Origin: Streptomyces sp. MspMP-M5
GTDB taxonomy: Bacteria > Actinomycetota > Actinomycetes > Streptomycetales > Streptomycetaceae
DNA: 64,000 nt
Assembly: GCF_000373585.1 (NCBI RefSeq)
Contig: NZ_KB891929.1
Location: forward strand, 1 to 64,000
Reading direction: 5' to 3'
This document shows positions 1-7,716 of this stretch, in pieces. Below the pieces are notes generated by a model. That model was not told the origin of the DNA and searched no databases. It worked only from the letters and a program-made list of their open reading frames with translations. A program made the position numbers and the translations under genes. The first letter of the stretch is position 1. Every line of letters begins with the position of its first letter.

Positions 1-42
1 CCCCCCGCCGCAATCGCTGAACGACGCCGAGGTTCACCGTCA

Positions 43-71
43 TTGACCGGCAGTTGTTTTCCGGCTATCCG
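43..71 (+). promoter_or_regulatory. Candidate promoter for the GH3 gene
   Basis: TTGACC at 43-48 and TATCCG at 66-71 are separated by 17 nt, which fits the spacing of a housekeeping-type actinobacterial promoter. The -35 match is good and the -10 is weak. It lies 57 nt before the GH3 start codon. This is a motif call only. Confidence 0.3.
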
Positions 72-127
72 TGTCTCCTTGGAAGTTTCCTTCACGCGTT
101 CGAGGAAGCCCCCCGGAAGGAGCGCAG

Positions 128-1948
128 ATGCACTCCAGACGTACCGTCCTGACCACCGCCGCCGCAGCCGCCGCGACCGCCGCCCTGGGCGCCGGCCCCG
201 CGCACGCCCTCCCCTCCCCCGCCCCGCCGCCCTCGCCGGCCACCCTGGACCGGCTGCGCCGGATCATCGCCCGGATGACGCCGGAGGAGAAGGCCGGGCA
301 GCTCTTCGTGATGCGGGTGTACGGGGAGTCCGCGACCGATCCGGACCCTGCCGACGTCGAGGCCAACCGCAAGGAGATCGGGGTCGACAACGCCGCCGAG
401 CTGATCGCCACCTACCACGTCGGCGGCATCATCTACTTCGGCTGGGCGCACAACACCCGCGACCCGCACCAGATCGCCGAGCTGTCCAACGGCATCCAGG
501 ATGCCGCCGCCGACCTGCGCGTGCCCGTCCCGGTGCTGATCTCCACGGACCAGGAGCACGGCATAGTGGCGAGGATCGGGGCGCCGGCGACGCTGTTGCC
601 CGGGGCGATGGCGCTGGGTGCCGGCGGGTCCGTGGAGGACGCCCGGGCGGCCGGGCGGATCTCCGGGCAGGAGTTGCGGGCGATGGGCCTTCGGCAGGAC
701 TACGCGCCGGACGCGGACGTCAATGTGAACCCCGCCAACCCGGTCATCGGCGTCCGCTCCTTCGGGGCCGACCCGCAGGCGGTGGCCCGTATGGTCGCGG
801 CCCAGGTGGGCGGCTACCAGGGGGCGGGGGTGGCGGCCTGCGCCAAGCACTTCCCCGGGCACGGCGACACCGATACCGACAGCCATGTCGGGCTGCCGTA
901 CATCCACCACACCGCCGAGGAGTGGGAGCGGCTGGACGCGCCGCCCTTCAAGGCGGCGATCGCCGCCGGGATCGACTCGGTGATGACGGCGCACATCGTG
1001 GTGCCGGCCCTCGACCCCAGCGGCGATCCGGCGACGCTGTCCCGGCCGATCGTGACCGGCATCCTGCGGGAGCGGCTGGGGTACGACGGGGTGGTGGTGA
1101 CCGATTCGCTCGGCATGGAGGGCGTCCGGGTGAAATACGGGGACGACCGGGTGCCGGTGCTGGCCCTGAGGGCCGGCGTCGACCAGTTGCTGAACCCCCC
1201 GGATCTGTCGGTCGCGCACACCGCGGTCGTCCGGGCGCTGCGGGACGGGGAGCTGAGCGAGCGGGAGATCGACGCCAAGCTGCTGCGGATCCTGCTGCTG
1301 AAGGAGCGCCGGGGGCTGTTCGCCGACCCGTACACCTCGCGGGAGCAGGTGGACCGGGTGGTGGGGACGCGGGCCCATCGGGTCGCCGCGGACCGGATCG
1401 CGGACCGCACCACGACGCTGCTGCGGAACGACGACGGGGTGCTGCCGCTGTCCCGGCGGCGGACCGGGCGGCTGCTGGTGGCCGGGGTGGACCCGGCCGC
1501 GCCGTCCGGCACCGGCGGTCCGCCGACCGAGGTCCTGGCCCGGGAGCTGAGCCGGCTGGGGTTCGAGGCCACCGCGCTGTCGACCGGGACGGCGCCGTCC
1601 CGGCAGGTGATCGCCCGGGCGCGGGCGGCGCTGGGCCGGCGGGACGCGGCGGTGGTGGCGACGTACGACGTCACCGCGTCGTCGGCGCAGCGGACGCTGG
1701 TCGCGGAGTTGCTGGCCACGGGGAAGCCGGTGGTGCAGCTGGCGATCCGCAATCCGTACGACATCGCCCTGCTGGACGGGGTGACGGCGGCGCTGGCGAG
1801 CTACTCGTGGACGGATGTGGAGCTGCGGGCGGCGGCCCGGGTGATCGCCGGGCGGCGGGATCCGGTGGGCCGGCTGCCGGTGCCGATAATGCGCGCGGAC
1901 GCGCCGCAGAGCGCGCTGTACCAGATCGGGCACGGGCTGCGGTACTGA
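128..1948 (+). CDS. Secreted glycoside hydrolase family 3 protein (beta-N-acetylhexosaminidase type)
   Basis: Protein of 606 aa. The ATG at 128 follows GGAAGGAG and begins a twin-arginine-type signal (MHSRRTVL, alanine-rich core, AHA cleavage site). An ORF start 57 nt upstream would bury the signal peptide, so I reject it. The GH3 catalytic domain carries the NagZ-type motif KHFPGHGDTDTDSH near residue 240, with the histidine used as acid/base in this subfamily, and the probable nucleophile Asp in VVTDSLGM near residue 326. A C-terminal alpha/beta domain follows. The likely role is extracellular release of terminal beta-linked N-acetylglucosamine from murein or chitin fragments. It stands alone and ends at a double hairpin facing the convergent peptidase gene. 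Family is sure; exact substrate is inferred. Confidence 0.9.
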   Translation: MHSRRTVLTTAAAAAATAALGAGPAHALPSPAPPPSPATLDRLRRIIARMTPEEKAGQLFVMRVYGESATDPDPADVEANRKEIGVDNAAELIATYHVGGIIYFGWAHNTRDPHQIAELSNGIQDAAADLRVPVPVLISTDQEHGIVARIGAPATLLPGAMALGAGGSVEDARAAGRISGQELRAMGLRQDYAPDADVNVNPANPVIGVRSFGADPQAVARMVAAQVGGYQGAGVAACAKHFPGHGDTDTDSHVGLPYIHHTAEEWERLDAPPFKAAIAAGIDSVMTAHIVVPALDPSGDPATLSRPIVTGILRERLGYDGVVVTDSLGMEGVRVKYGDDRVPVLALRAGVDQLLNPPDLSVAHTAVVRALRDGELSEREIDAKLLRILLLKERRGLFADPYTSREQVDRVVGTRAHRVAADRIADRTTTLLRNDDGVLPLSRRRTGRLLVAGVDPAAPSGTGGPPTEVLARELSRLGFEATALSTGTAPSRQVIARARAALGRRDAAVVATYDVTASSAQRTLVAELLATGKPVVQLAIRNPYDIALLDGVTAALASYSWTDVELRAAARVIAGRRDPVGRLPVPIMRADAPQSALYQIGHGLRY

Positions 1949-1963
1949 GGGTGTCGGGCCGGT

Positions 1964-2042
1964 GGGTGCGTGTCCTCCCGGGGCGAGGACACGCACCCGC
2001 CGTGCCTGCCGGGCGTCCGAGCGCCGCTGGGCAGGCACGGCG
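1964..2042. terminator. Two adjacent hairpins between convergent genes
   Basis: The first hairpin pairs GGGTGCGTGTCCTC (1964-1977) with 1985-1998 over 14 bp. The second pairs CGCCGTGCCTGCC (1998-2010) with 2030-2042 over 13 bp. Both are perfect and lack a U-run. They separate the ends of the GH3 gene and the S28 peptidase gene and probably act in both directions. Confidence 0.75.
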
Positions 2043-2058
2043 CGGGCCTACGGCCGCG

Positions 2059-3477
2059 TCACGGCCGCAGGGTCGTGCTCCGGGAGAGCTGCGACCGGTC
2101 GAGGCGGCTGTCGGCCGGGGCCTGGGCGACGGCCCGGCCGTCGGCGGGCACCGGGAGCCCGGCCCAGGTGAGCAGTTCGGCGGTGGCCTTGGTGCGGTCG
2201 GCGTCCTTGAGCTGGGCGATGCCGGCGCCGTGGTTGCCGCCGGGCACGGTGAAGAGGTACGAGTCCCGGGCGCCGCGGCCGAGTTCGAAGTGCTTGGCGC
2301 TCCACGGGTCGTACTGCCCGTTGACGAACATCATGCGGTTGGCGTGGTGCCGGACCCAGCGGTCGATGTCGGGCATGGCGCGCCGGTCGAAGCGCATGGG
2401 GATCGAACGGGGCACGAAGTTGCGGGAGTTGTTGATGCCCGGGTAGCGCAGCAGGCCGCGGAGGTTGGGGTAGTGGTACTTGGGCTCGCCGAGCTGGGTG
2501 CCCGCCTGGTAGTAGTACGGCTGGAACTTCGTCAGGCCCTGGTCGGTGTAGGAGTCGAAGCCGCCGACCTTGTCGATCCAGGTCCACAGGGTGTCGGTGG
2601 AGGCGGTGGGTGCGGGCACCTGGGCGCAGGCGGTCTGGGCGGGCTGATACTGCCAGAAGCCGAAGACCAGGTCGGTGACGAGGACTTCGTAGGCGCGGTC
2701 GGCGGTGCCGATGAGGGTGAAGGTGCGCTTGTTCTCGCCGGCCCACTTCTCGTAGCGGTTGACCATCTCGTCGCGGCGGAGCAGGGCCTCGCGTTCGATC
2801 TTCCCGACGGCGGCGCGGCATTCGGGGGTGCCGACGGTGGCGAAGAAGCGGTCGTAGGCGGTGGTGTCGTCGCGGTCGGGGTTGTTGGGGGCGACGTAGG
2901 CGACGGTGCCGTTCATGTCGTGCGGGAAGAAGCGGCGGTAGTAGGTGGCGGTCATGCCGCCCTTGCTGCCGCCGGTGGCGATCCAGTTGTCGGGGTAGAT
3001 CGCGTGCAGGGCCTGGAAGATGCGGTGCTGGTCGGTGGCGGCCTGCTGGATGTCGAGCTTCTTCCAGTCGGTGGGCACCGGGCGGGACGGGGTGAAGTAG
3101 CGGTATTCCAGGGAGACCTGGTTGCCGTCGATGATCTTGGTGGGTTCGCTGCGGGACGGGGTGGTGCTGACGTTGTAGCCGGAGGTGAAGAACACCGTCG
3201 GGCGGTGCACGGACTTGTGGAGCAGGGTCAGCCGCTGCTGGAACGTGCCCTTCTCCGGGTGCCGGTGGTCGATCGGCTGGGTGTAGTCGAGGACGAAGTA
3301 GCGGTAGCCGTCGACCGGTTTCTCCTCGATGAGGTGCATGCCGGGGATCGCGAGGATCCGGTCCTTGATGTCGGTGGCGGCCGGTCCGGCGGTGGTGGCC
3401 GCTCCCGCCGGTGCGCCGACGCTCGCCGCACTTATGAGTACGGCGAGCGTCAGCAGCCGTCTTCTGCCCTTGCGCAT
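2059..3477 (-). CDS. Secreted S28-family serine peptidase (tripeptidyl aminopeptidase type)
   Basis: Protein of 472 aa. The ATG at 3477 is preceded by GGGGAGG on the coding strand and opens a signal peptide (MRKGRRRLL, hydrophobic core, alanine-rich cleavage region). An in-frame extension to 3561 is possible but lacks a ribosome site. The alpha/beta hydrolase core has the nucleophile elbow GGSKGG with Ser near residue 171, as in S28/PS-10 secreted tripeptidyl aminopeptidases of Streptomyces. Late Asp and His regions (NGQYDPWS, PGGNHGAG) supply the rest of the triad. Probable role is cleaving tripeptides from N-termini outside the cell. It is downstream of, and co-oriented with, the fused ABC exporter, about 100 nt away. 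Confidence 0.85.
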   Translation of the reverse strand: MRKGRRRLLTLAVLISAASVGAPAGAATTAGPAATDIKDRILAIPGMHLIEEKPVDGYRYFVLDYTQPIDHRHPEKGTFQQRLTLLHKSVHRPTVFFTSGYNVSTTPSRSEPTKIIDGNQVSLEYRYFTPSRPVPTDWKKLDIQQAATDQHRIFQALHAIYPDNWIATGGSKGGMTATYYRRFFPHDMNGTVAYVAPNNPDRDDTTAYDRFFATVGTPECRAAVGKIEREALLRRDEMVNRYEKWAGENKRTFTLIGTADRAYEVLVTDLVFGFWQYQPAQTACAQVPAPTASTDTLWTWIDKVGGFDSYTDQGLTKFQPYYYQAGTQLGEPKYHYPNLRGLLRYPGINNSRNFVPRSIPMRFDRRAMPDIDRWVRHHANRMMFVNGQYDPWSAKHFELGRGARDSYLFTVPGGNHGAGIAQLKDADRTKATAELLTWAGLPVPADGRAVAQAPADSRLDRSQLSRSTTLRP

Positions 3478-3560
3478 GGGCCCTCCCCTTGGGGTGACTG
3501 AGGTCGGGCCGAACCTATCCGCGCGGCGGGGGCGCCACCAGCCCCCATTGAGGCGCCGCA

Positions 3561-3587
3561 ATCACACCGATCACACCGATCACACCG
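3561..3587. repeat. Three tandem copies of ATCACACCG
   Basis: The 9-bp unit ATCACACCG occurs three times without interruption at 3561-3569, 3570-3578 and 3579-3587. The last copy overlaps the stop codon of the ABC exporter gene (3580-3582 on the minus strand). It may be slipped-strand duplication; no function is evident. Confidence 0.85.
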
Positions 3588-6500
3588 TGAGGGGTTCTCC
3601 CCCGGCCTTCGACGGGGGTGCCTCCGCCTCGCCGGTGAAGGTCCGCCACAGCTGTGCGTAGCGGCCGTCGCGGGCGAGGAGTTGGGTGTGGGTGCCGTCC
3701 TCGACGATCCGGCCGTGGTCGAGGACCACGACCCGGTCGGCGCGGGCGGCGGTGGTGAGGCGGTGGGCGACGATCAAGGTGGTGCGGGTTCCGGTCGTGC
3801 GGCCGGTGAGCCTTTCGGTGGCCTGATTGACGACGGATTCGGTGGCCAGGTCCAGGGCGGCGGTGGCCTCGTCGAGCAGCAGGACGTCGGGGTCGGTGAG
3901 TTCGGCGCGGGCCAGGGCGAGGAGTTGGCGCTGTCCGGCGGAGAGGTTGCGGCCGCGTTCGGCGATCGGGTGGAGGTAGCCGCCGTCGAGGGTGGCGATC
4001 ATGGGGTGTGCGCCGACGGCGCGGGCGGCGGCCTCCACCTCGGCGTCGGTGGCGTCCGGGCGGCCGTAGGCGATGGCGTCGCGGACCGTGCCGGGGAAGA
4101 GGTAGGACTCCTGGGGGACGACGCCGAGCCGGCGGCGGTAGCCGGTCAGGTCGAGTGCGCGCAGGTCGGTGCCGTCGACGCGGACCGTGCCGGAGGTCGG
4201 GTCGTAGAAGCGGGCGACGAGCTTGACGAGGGTGGATTTGCCGGCGCCGGTCTCGCCGACGAAGGCGACGGTCTGGCCGGCGGGGACGGTGAGGTCGATG
4301 CCGGTCAGGGCCGGTTCGTCGTGGTCGCCGTAGTGGAAGTGGACGTCCTCGAAGGTGAGGTCGCCGCGGAGCGCGGGGACGGGGCGGGGGTGCTCGGCGG
4401 GCGGGGTGGAGGTGGGCTGGGCGAGCAGTTCGCGGATCCGGCCGAGCGAGACGGACGCCTGCTGGTAGCCGTCGAAGACCTGGGAGAGCTGCTGGACGGG
4501 GGCGAAGAACAGGTCGATGTAGAGGAGGTAGGCGACCAGGGCGCCGGCGGTGAGGGTGTGTCCGCCGACGCGGCCGGCGCCGACGATCAGGACGAGGGCG
4601 GCCGCCACGGAAGACAGCAGCTGGACGAAGGGGAAGTAGACGGATATCAGGAACTGGCCGTGCACCCGGGCCCGGCGGTAGGCGTCGCTGTGGGCGGCGT
4701 AGCGCTCGGCGCCGTGGCCCTCGCGGCGGAACGCCTGGACGATCCGGAGTCCGGCGACGCTCTCCTGGAGGTCGCCGTTGACGGTGCTGATCCGTTCGCG
4801 GGCGAGTTCGTACGCCTTGACGCTGCGCCTGCGGAAGGCGTAGGTGGCCAGGGCGAGCGGGGGCAGGGTGGCGAAGACGAGCAGGGCGAGCTGGACGTCG
4901 ATGGCGAAGAGGGCGACGAGTATGCCGAAGAAGGTGAGGACCGAGACGACGGCGGTGACCAGGCCGGTCTGGAGGAACGTGGACAGTGCGTCGACGTCGG
5001 TGGTCATCCGGGTCATGATCCGGCCGGTCAGTTCGCGCTCGTAGTAGTCGAGGCCGAGGCGCTGGAGCTGGGCGAAGATCTTCAGGCGGAGGGAGTACAG
5101 GACGCGTTCGCCGGTGCGGCCGGTCATGCGGTTGGCGCCGATCTGGGCGGCCCATTGGACGGCGACCACGGCCAGTGCGAGCCCGGCGGCGGTCCAGACG
5201 CCGGCGAGGATGCCGCGGCGGACGCCGTCGTCGATGCCCTGCCGGATCAGGACGGGCAGCAGCAGGGAGGCGACCGCGTCCACGGCGACGAGGAGGAGGG
5301 CCACCAGGAGCGGGCGGCCGAAGCCGTGCAGCAGGCGGCGCAGGCCGTAGGAGCGCTCGGGGCGGACGGCGGCGGCCTCGTCGATGTCGGGGGTGTCGTC
5401 GGCCGGGGGCAGCGCGGCGACCTGGGCGAGGAGTTCGGGGGTGGAGGGGGTGCCGGCCATGGCGGCGGCGATGCCGGGGCCGGTGGCGGGGGTGCCGCGG
5501 GGGGCGGGGCCGGCGGCGCCCGCCTCGGCCGCTTCCTCGCGGCGGACCCAGAGTTCGGGGGTGATGCCGCCGGTGGCGGCCGCGGCGTCGGGGTCGGCGG
5601 GCGCGTCGGGGTCGGCGTCGATCAGGGCTTCGGGGCGGCGGGGGGTGGTGTCGGGGTGCGGCCGGTCACCGTCGGTGGCGGGCTCCAGCAGCGTGGCGGT
5701 GCCGGATGCCGCGTACTCGCCGTCGAAGGCGCCGCGGGTGCCGTCGGTGGCGGCCGCGGTGCCCGCGGGGTCGTGGGGGATGCCGCCGAGCTCCTCGGGG
5801 TCGGTCAGCAGCCGGCGGTAGAGGGCGCAGCGGCCGGCGAGTTCCTCCTGGGTGCCGACGTCGACGAGCCGGCCGCCGTCGAGGACCGCGATCCGGTCGG
5901 CGAGTGCCAGGGTGGAGGCGCGGTGGGCGATCAGGAGCGTGGTGCGGCCGGCCATGACGCCGCGCAGTGCCTCGTGGATCTCGTGCTCGACGCGGGCGTC
6001 GACGGCGGAGGTGGCGTCGTCGAGGACGAGGAGCCGGGGGTCGGTGAGGATGGCGCGGGCCAGGGCGATGCGCTGCCGCTGGCCGCCGGAGAGGGTCAGG
6101 CCCTGTTCGCCGATTTCCGTGTCGTAGCCGTGCGGCAGCGCGGTGATGAAGTCGTGGGCCTGGGCGGCGCGGGCGGCGGCGTGGATCTGCTCGTCGGTGG
6201 CCTCGGGGTGGCCGTAGGCGATGTTGTCCCGTACGGAGTCGGAGAAGAGGAAGCTGCTTTCGGGGACGAGGCCGATGGCGGCGCGCAGGGATTCCAGGGT
6301 GAGATCGCGGACGTCGTGGCCGCCGACGAGGACGCGGCCGGCGGTGGCGTCGTAGAAGCGGGGCAGCAGCAGGGAGACGGTGGACTTGCCGCTGCCGGAG
6401 GCGCCGATGACGGCGACCGTCTCGCCGGCGTCGATGTGCAGCGAGAAGTCGTCGAGGACGGGGCGCACGGGGCGGGCCGGGCGGTCGGTGGTCTTGTCGT

Positions 6501-7575
6501 CGGCCGGGTCGTGGTGCGCGCCGTAGCCGAAGGTGACGTGGTCGAAGACGACGGTCGCGGGGGCGTCGGCGGGCAGGGCGTGGGCGTCCGGGTGCTCTTC
6601 TATGGTCGGTTCGGTGTCGATGAGTTCGTAGACCCGCTCCACGCCGGCGCGGGCCTGCTGGCCGACGGTGAGCATCATGGCGAGCATCCGGACGGGGCCG
6701 ACCAGCTGCGCGAGGTAGGTGGAGAAGGCGACGAAGGTGCCGAGGGTGATGTGGCCGCGGGTGGCCATCCAGCCGCCGAGTGCCAGCATCGCGACCTGGC
6801 CGAGGGAGGGGACGGCCTGGAGGGCGGGGGTGTAGCGGGCGTTGAGGCGGACGGTGCGCAGCCGGGCGGCGAACAGCCGGCGGCCGACCGCGCGGAGCTT
6901 GCCGGTCTCCTGTTCCTCCTGGCCGAAGCCCTTGACGACCCGGACGCCGGAGACGGCGCCGTCCACGACGGAGGCGACCGCGGCGGCCTGGCCCTGGGCG
7001 TACCAGGTGGCGGGGAAGAGGCGGGTGCGGCTGCGGCGGGCGATGAGCCACAGGGCGGGGGCGACGGCCAGCGCGATGACCGTCAGCAGGGGGGAGAGGA
7101 CGGCCATCACGGCGAGCGAGACGGCGAAGAGGAGGACGTTCCCGATCATCATCGGGAGGATGAAGAGCAGGCTCTGGATGAGCTGGAGGTCGCTGGTGGC
7201 GCGGCCGACGACCTGGCCGGTGCTGAGTTCGTCCTGGCGGCGGCCGTCGAGCCGGGCTATCGCGTCGAACATGCGGGTGCGCAGGTCGTGCTGGACGTCC
7301 AGGGCGAGCCGGCCGCCGTAGAAGCGGCGGAGGTAGGTGAGGGCGTAGACGACGAGGGCGGCGGCGACGAGGAGGGTGGCCCAGGGGGCGAGGGGCTGCT
7401 CGTGCCGGACGATCACGTCGTCGATGATCAGTTTGGGGATGAGCGGGACGAGGCCCATGACCGCCATCCCGGCGAGCGAGGCGCCGAGCGCCAGCAGGAC
7501 GTCCCTGCGGTGGTGCCAGCAGTCCCGGCCCAGCCGCCGTGTCCAGCCCTTGTGTGCCGTGTCCGTCCCCGCCAC
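3580..7575 (-). CDS. Fused two-half ABC exporter (TMD-NBD-TMD-NBD)
   Basis: Protein of 1331 aa, a single-chain fusion of two multidrug-type half transporters. The GTG at 7575 is chosen because GGGAGG lies 6 nt upstream. The first half has membrane helices over about residues 25-320, Walker A GASGSGKST near 393, signature LSGGQ, and Walker B LLVLDDATSAVD near 518. There Asp replaces the usual catalytic Glu. The linker near 600-720 is long and acidic/Pro-Ala-rich. The second half has Walker A GETGAGKST near 1108, signature LSAGQ, and Walker B LLLDEATAALD near 1230 with the Glu intact. One degenerate and one canonical ATP site is the pattern of heterodimeric exporters, here fused. Substrate unknown. 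Confidence 0.93.
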   Translation of the reverse strand: MAGTDTAHKGWTRRLGRDCWHHRRDVLLALGASLAGMAVMGLVPLIPKLIIDDVIVRHEQPLAPWATLLVAAALVVYALTYLRRFYGGRLALDVQHDLRTRMFDAIARLDGRRQDELSTGQVVGRATSDLQLIQSLLFILPMMIGNVLLFAVSLAVMAVLSPLLTVIALAVAPALWLIARRSRTRLFPATWYAQGQAAAVASVVDGAVSGVRVVKGFGQEEQETGKLRAVGRRLFAARLRTVRLNARYTPALQAVPSLGQVAMLALGGWMATRGHITLGTFVAFSTYLAQLVGPVRMLAMMLTVGQQARAGVERVYELIDTEPTIEEHPDAHALPADAPATVVFDHVTFGYGAHHDPADDKTTDRPARPVRPVLDDFSLHIDAGETVAVIGASGSGKSTVSLLLPRFYDATAGRVLVGGHDVRDLTLESLRAAIGLVPESSFLFSDSVRDNIAYGHPEATDEQIHAAARAAQAHDFITALPHGYDTEIGEQGLTLSGGQRQRIALARAILTDPRLLVLDDATSAVDARVEHEIHEALRGVMAGRTTLLIAHRASTLALADRIAVLDGGRLVDVGTQEELAGRCALYRRLLTDPEELGGIPHDPAGTAAATDGTRGAFDGEYAASGTATLLEPATDGDRPHPDTTPRRPEALIDADPDAPADPDAAAATGGITPELWVRREEAAEAGAAGPAPRGTPATGPGIAAAMAGTPSTPELLAQVAALPPADDTPDIDEAAAVRPERSYGLRRLLHGFGRPLLVALLLVAVDAVASLLLPVLIRQGIDDGVRRGILAGVWTAAGLALAVVAVQWAAQIGANRMTGRTGERVLYSLRLKIFAQLQRLGLDYYERELTGRIMTRMTTDVDALSTFLQTGLVTAVVSVLTFFGILVALFAIDVQLALLVFATLPPLALATYAFRRRSVKAYELARERISTVNGDLQESVAGLRIVQAFRREGHGAERYAAHSDAYRRARVHGQFLISVYFPFVQLLSSVAAALVLIVGAGRVGGHTLTAGALVAYLLYIDLFFAPVQQLSQVFDGYQQASVSLGRIRELLAQPTSTPPAEHPRPVPALRGDLTFEDVHFHYGDHDEPALTGIDLTVPAGQTVAFVGETGAGKSTLVKLVARFYDPTSGTVRVDGTDLRALDLTGYRRRLGVVPQESYLFPGTVRDAIAYGRPDATDAEVEAAARAVGAHPMIATLDGGYLHPIAERGRNLSAGQRQLLALARAELTDPDVLLLDEATAALDLATESVVNQATERLTGRTTGTRTTLIVAHRLTTAARADRVVVLDHGRIVEDGTHTQLLARDGRYAQLWRTFTGEAEAPPSKAGGEPLTV

Positions 7576-7683
7576 CCGATGCCTCCCATGCGTCGTCTAC
7601 CGCACGGGCCAACGCCGGTGGTCCCGGATTTCATCCCGCCGTAACAGTCCGGCGCGAGAAATCCGGGAGATCCCGCAGGGCGG

Positions 7684-7711
7684 GCCCGGGATCCCGTAGG
7701 GGATCCCGGGC
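7684..7711 (-). terminator. Perfect 12-bp hairpin after the GH65 gene
   Basis: GCCCGGGATCCC (7684-7695) pairs perfectly with 7700-7711 around a GTAG loop, 6 nt beyond the GH65 stop codon. There is no U-run. It probably ends GH65 transcription before the ABC exporter gene. Confidence 0.75.
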
Positions 7712-7716
7712 TCCGG

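Noticed and set aside
71..127. Earlier start for the GH3 protein
   Set aside because: It would place 19 residues before a well-formed twin-arginine signal peptide; the ATG at 128 has a good ribosome site.
43..3501. Very long plus-strand open frame of 1152 codons
   Set aside because: It is a frame shadow of the GH3 gene and of the minus-strand peptidase; the product is Arg/Gly/Pro-rich without domains.
3682..7644. 1320-codon frame antisense to the ABC exporter
   Set aside because: Gly/Val/Asp-rich antisense shadow typical of GC-biased codons; the exporter on the other strand has full motifs.
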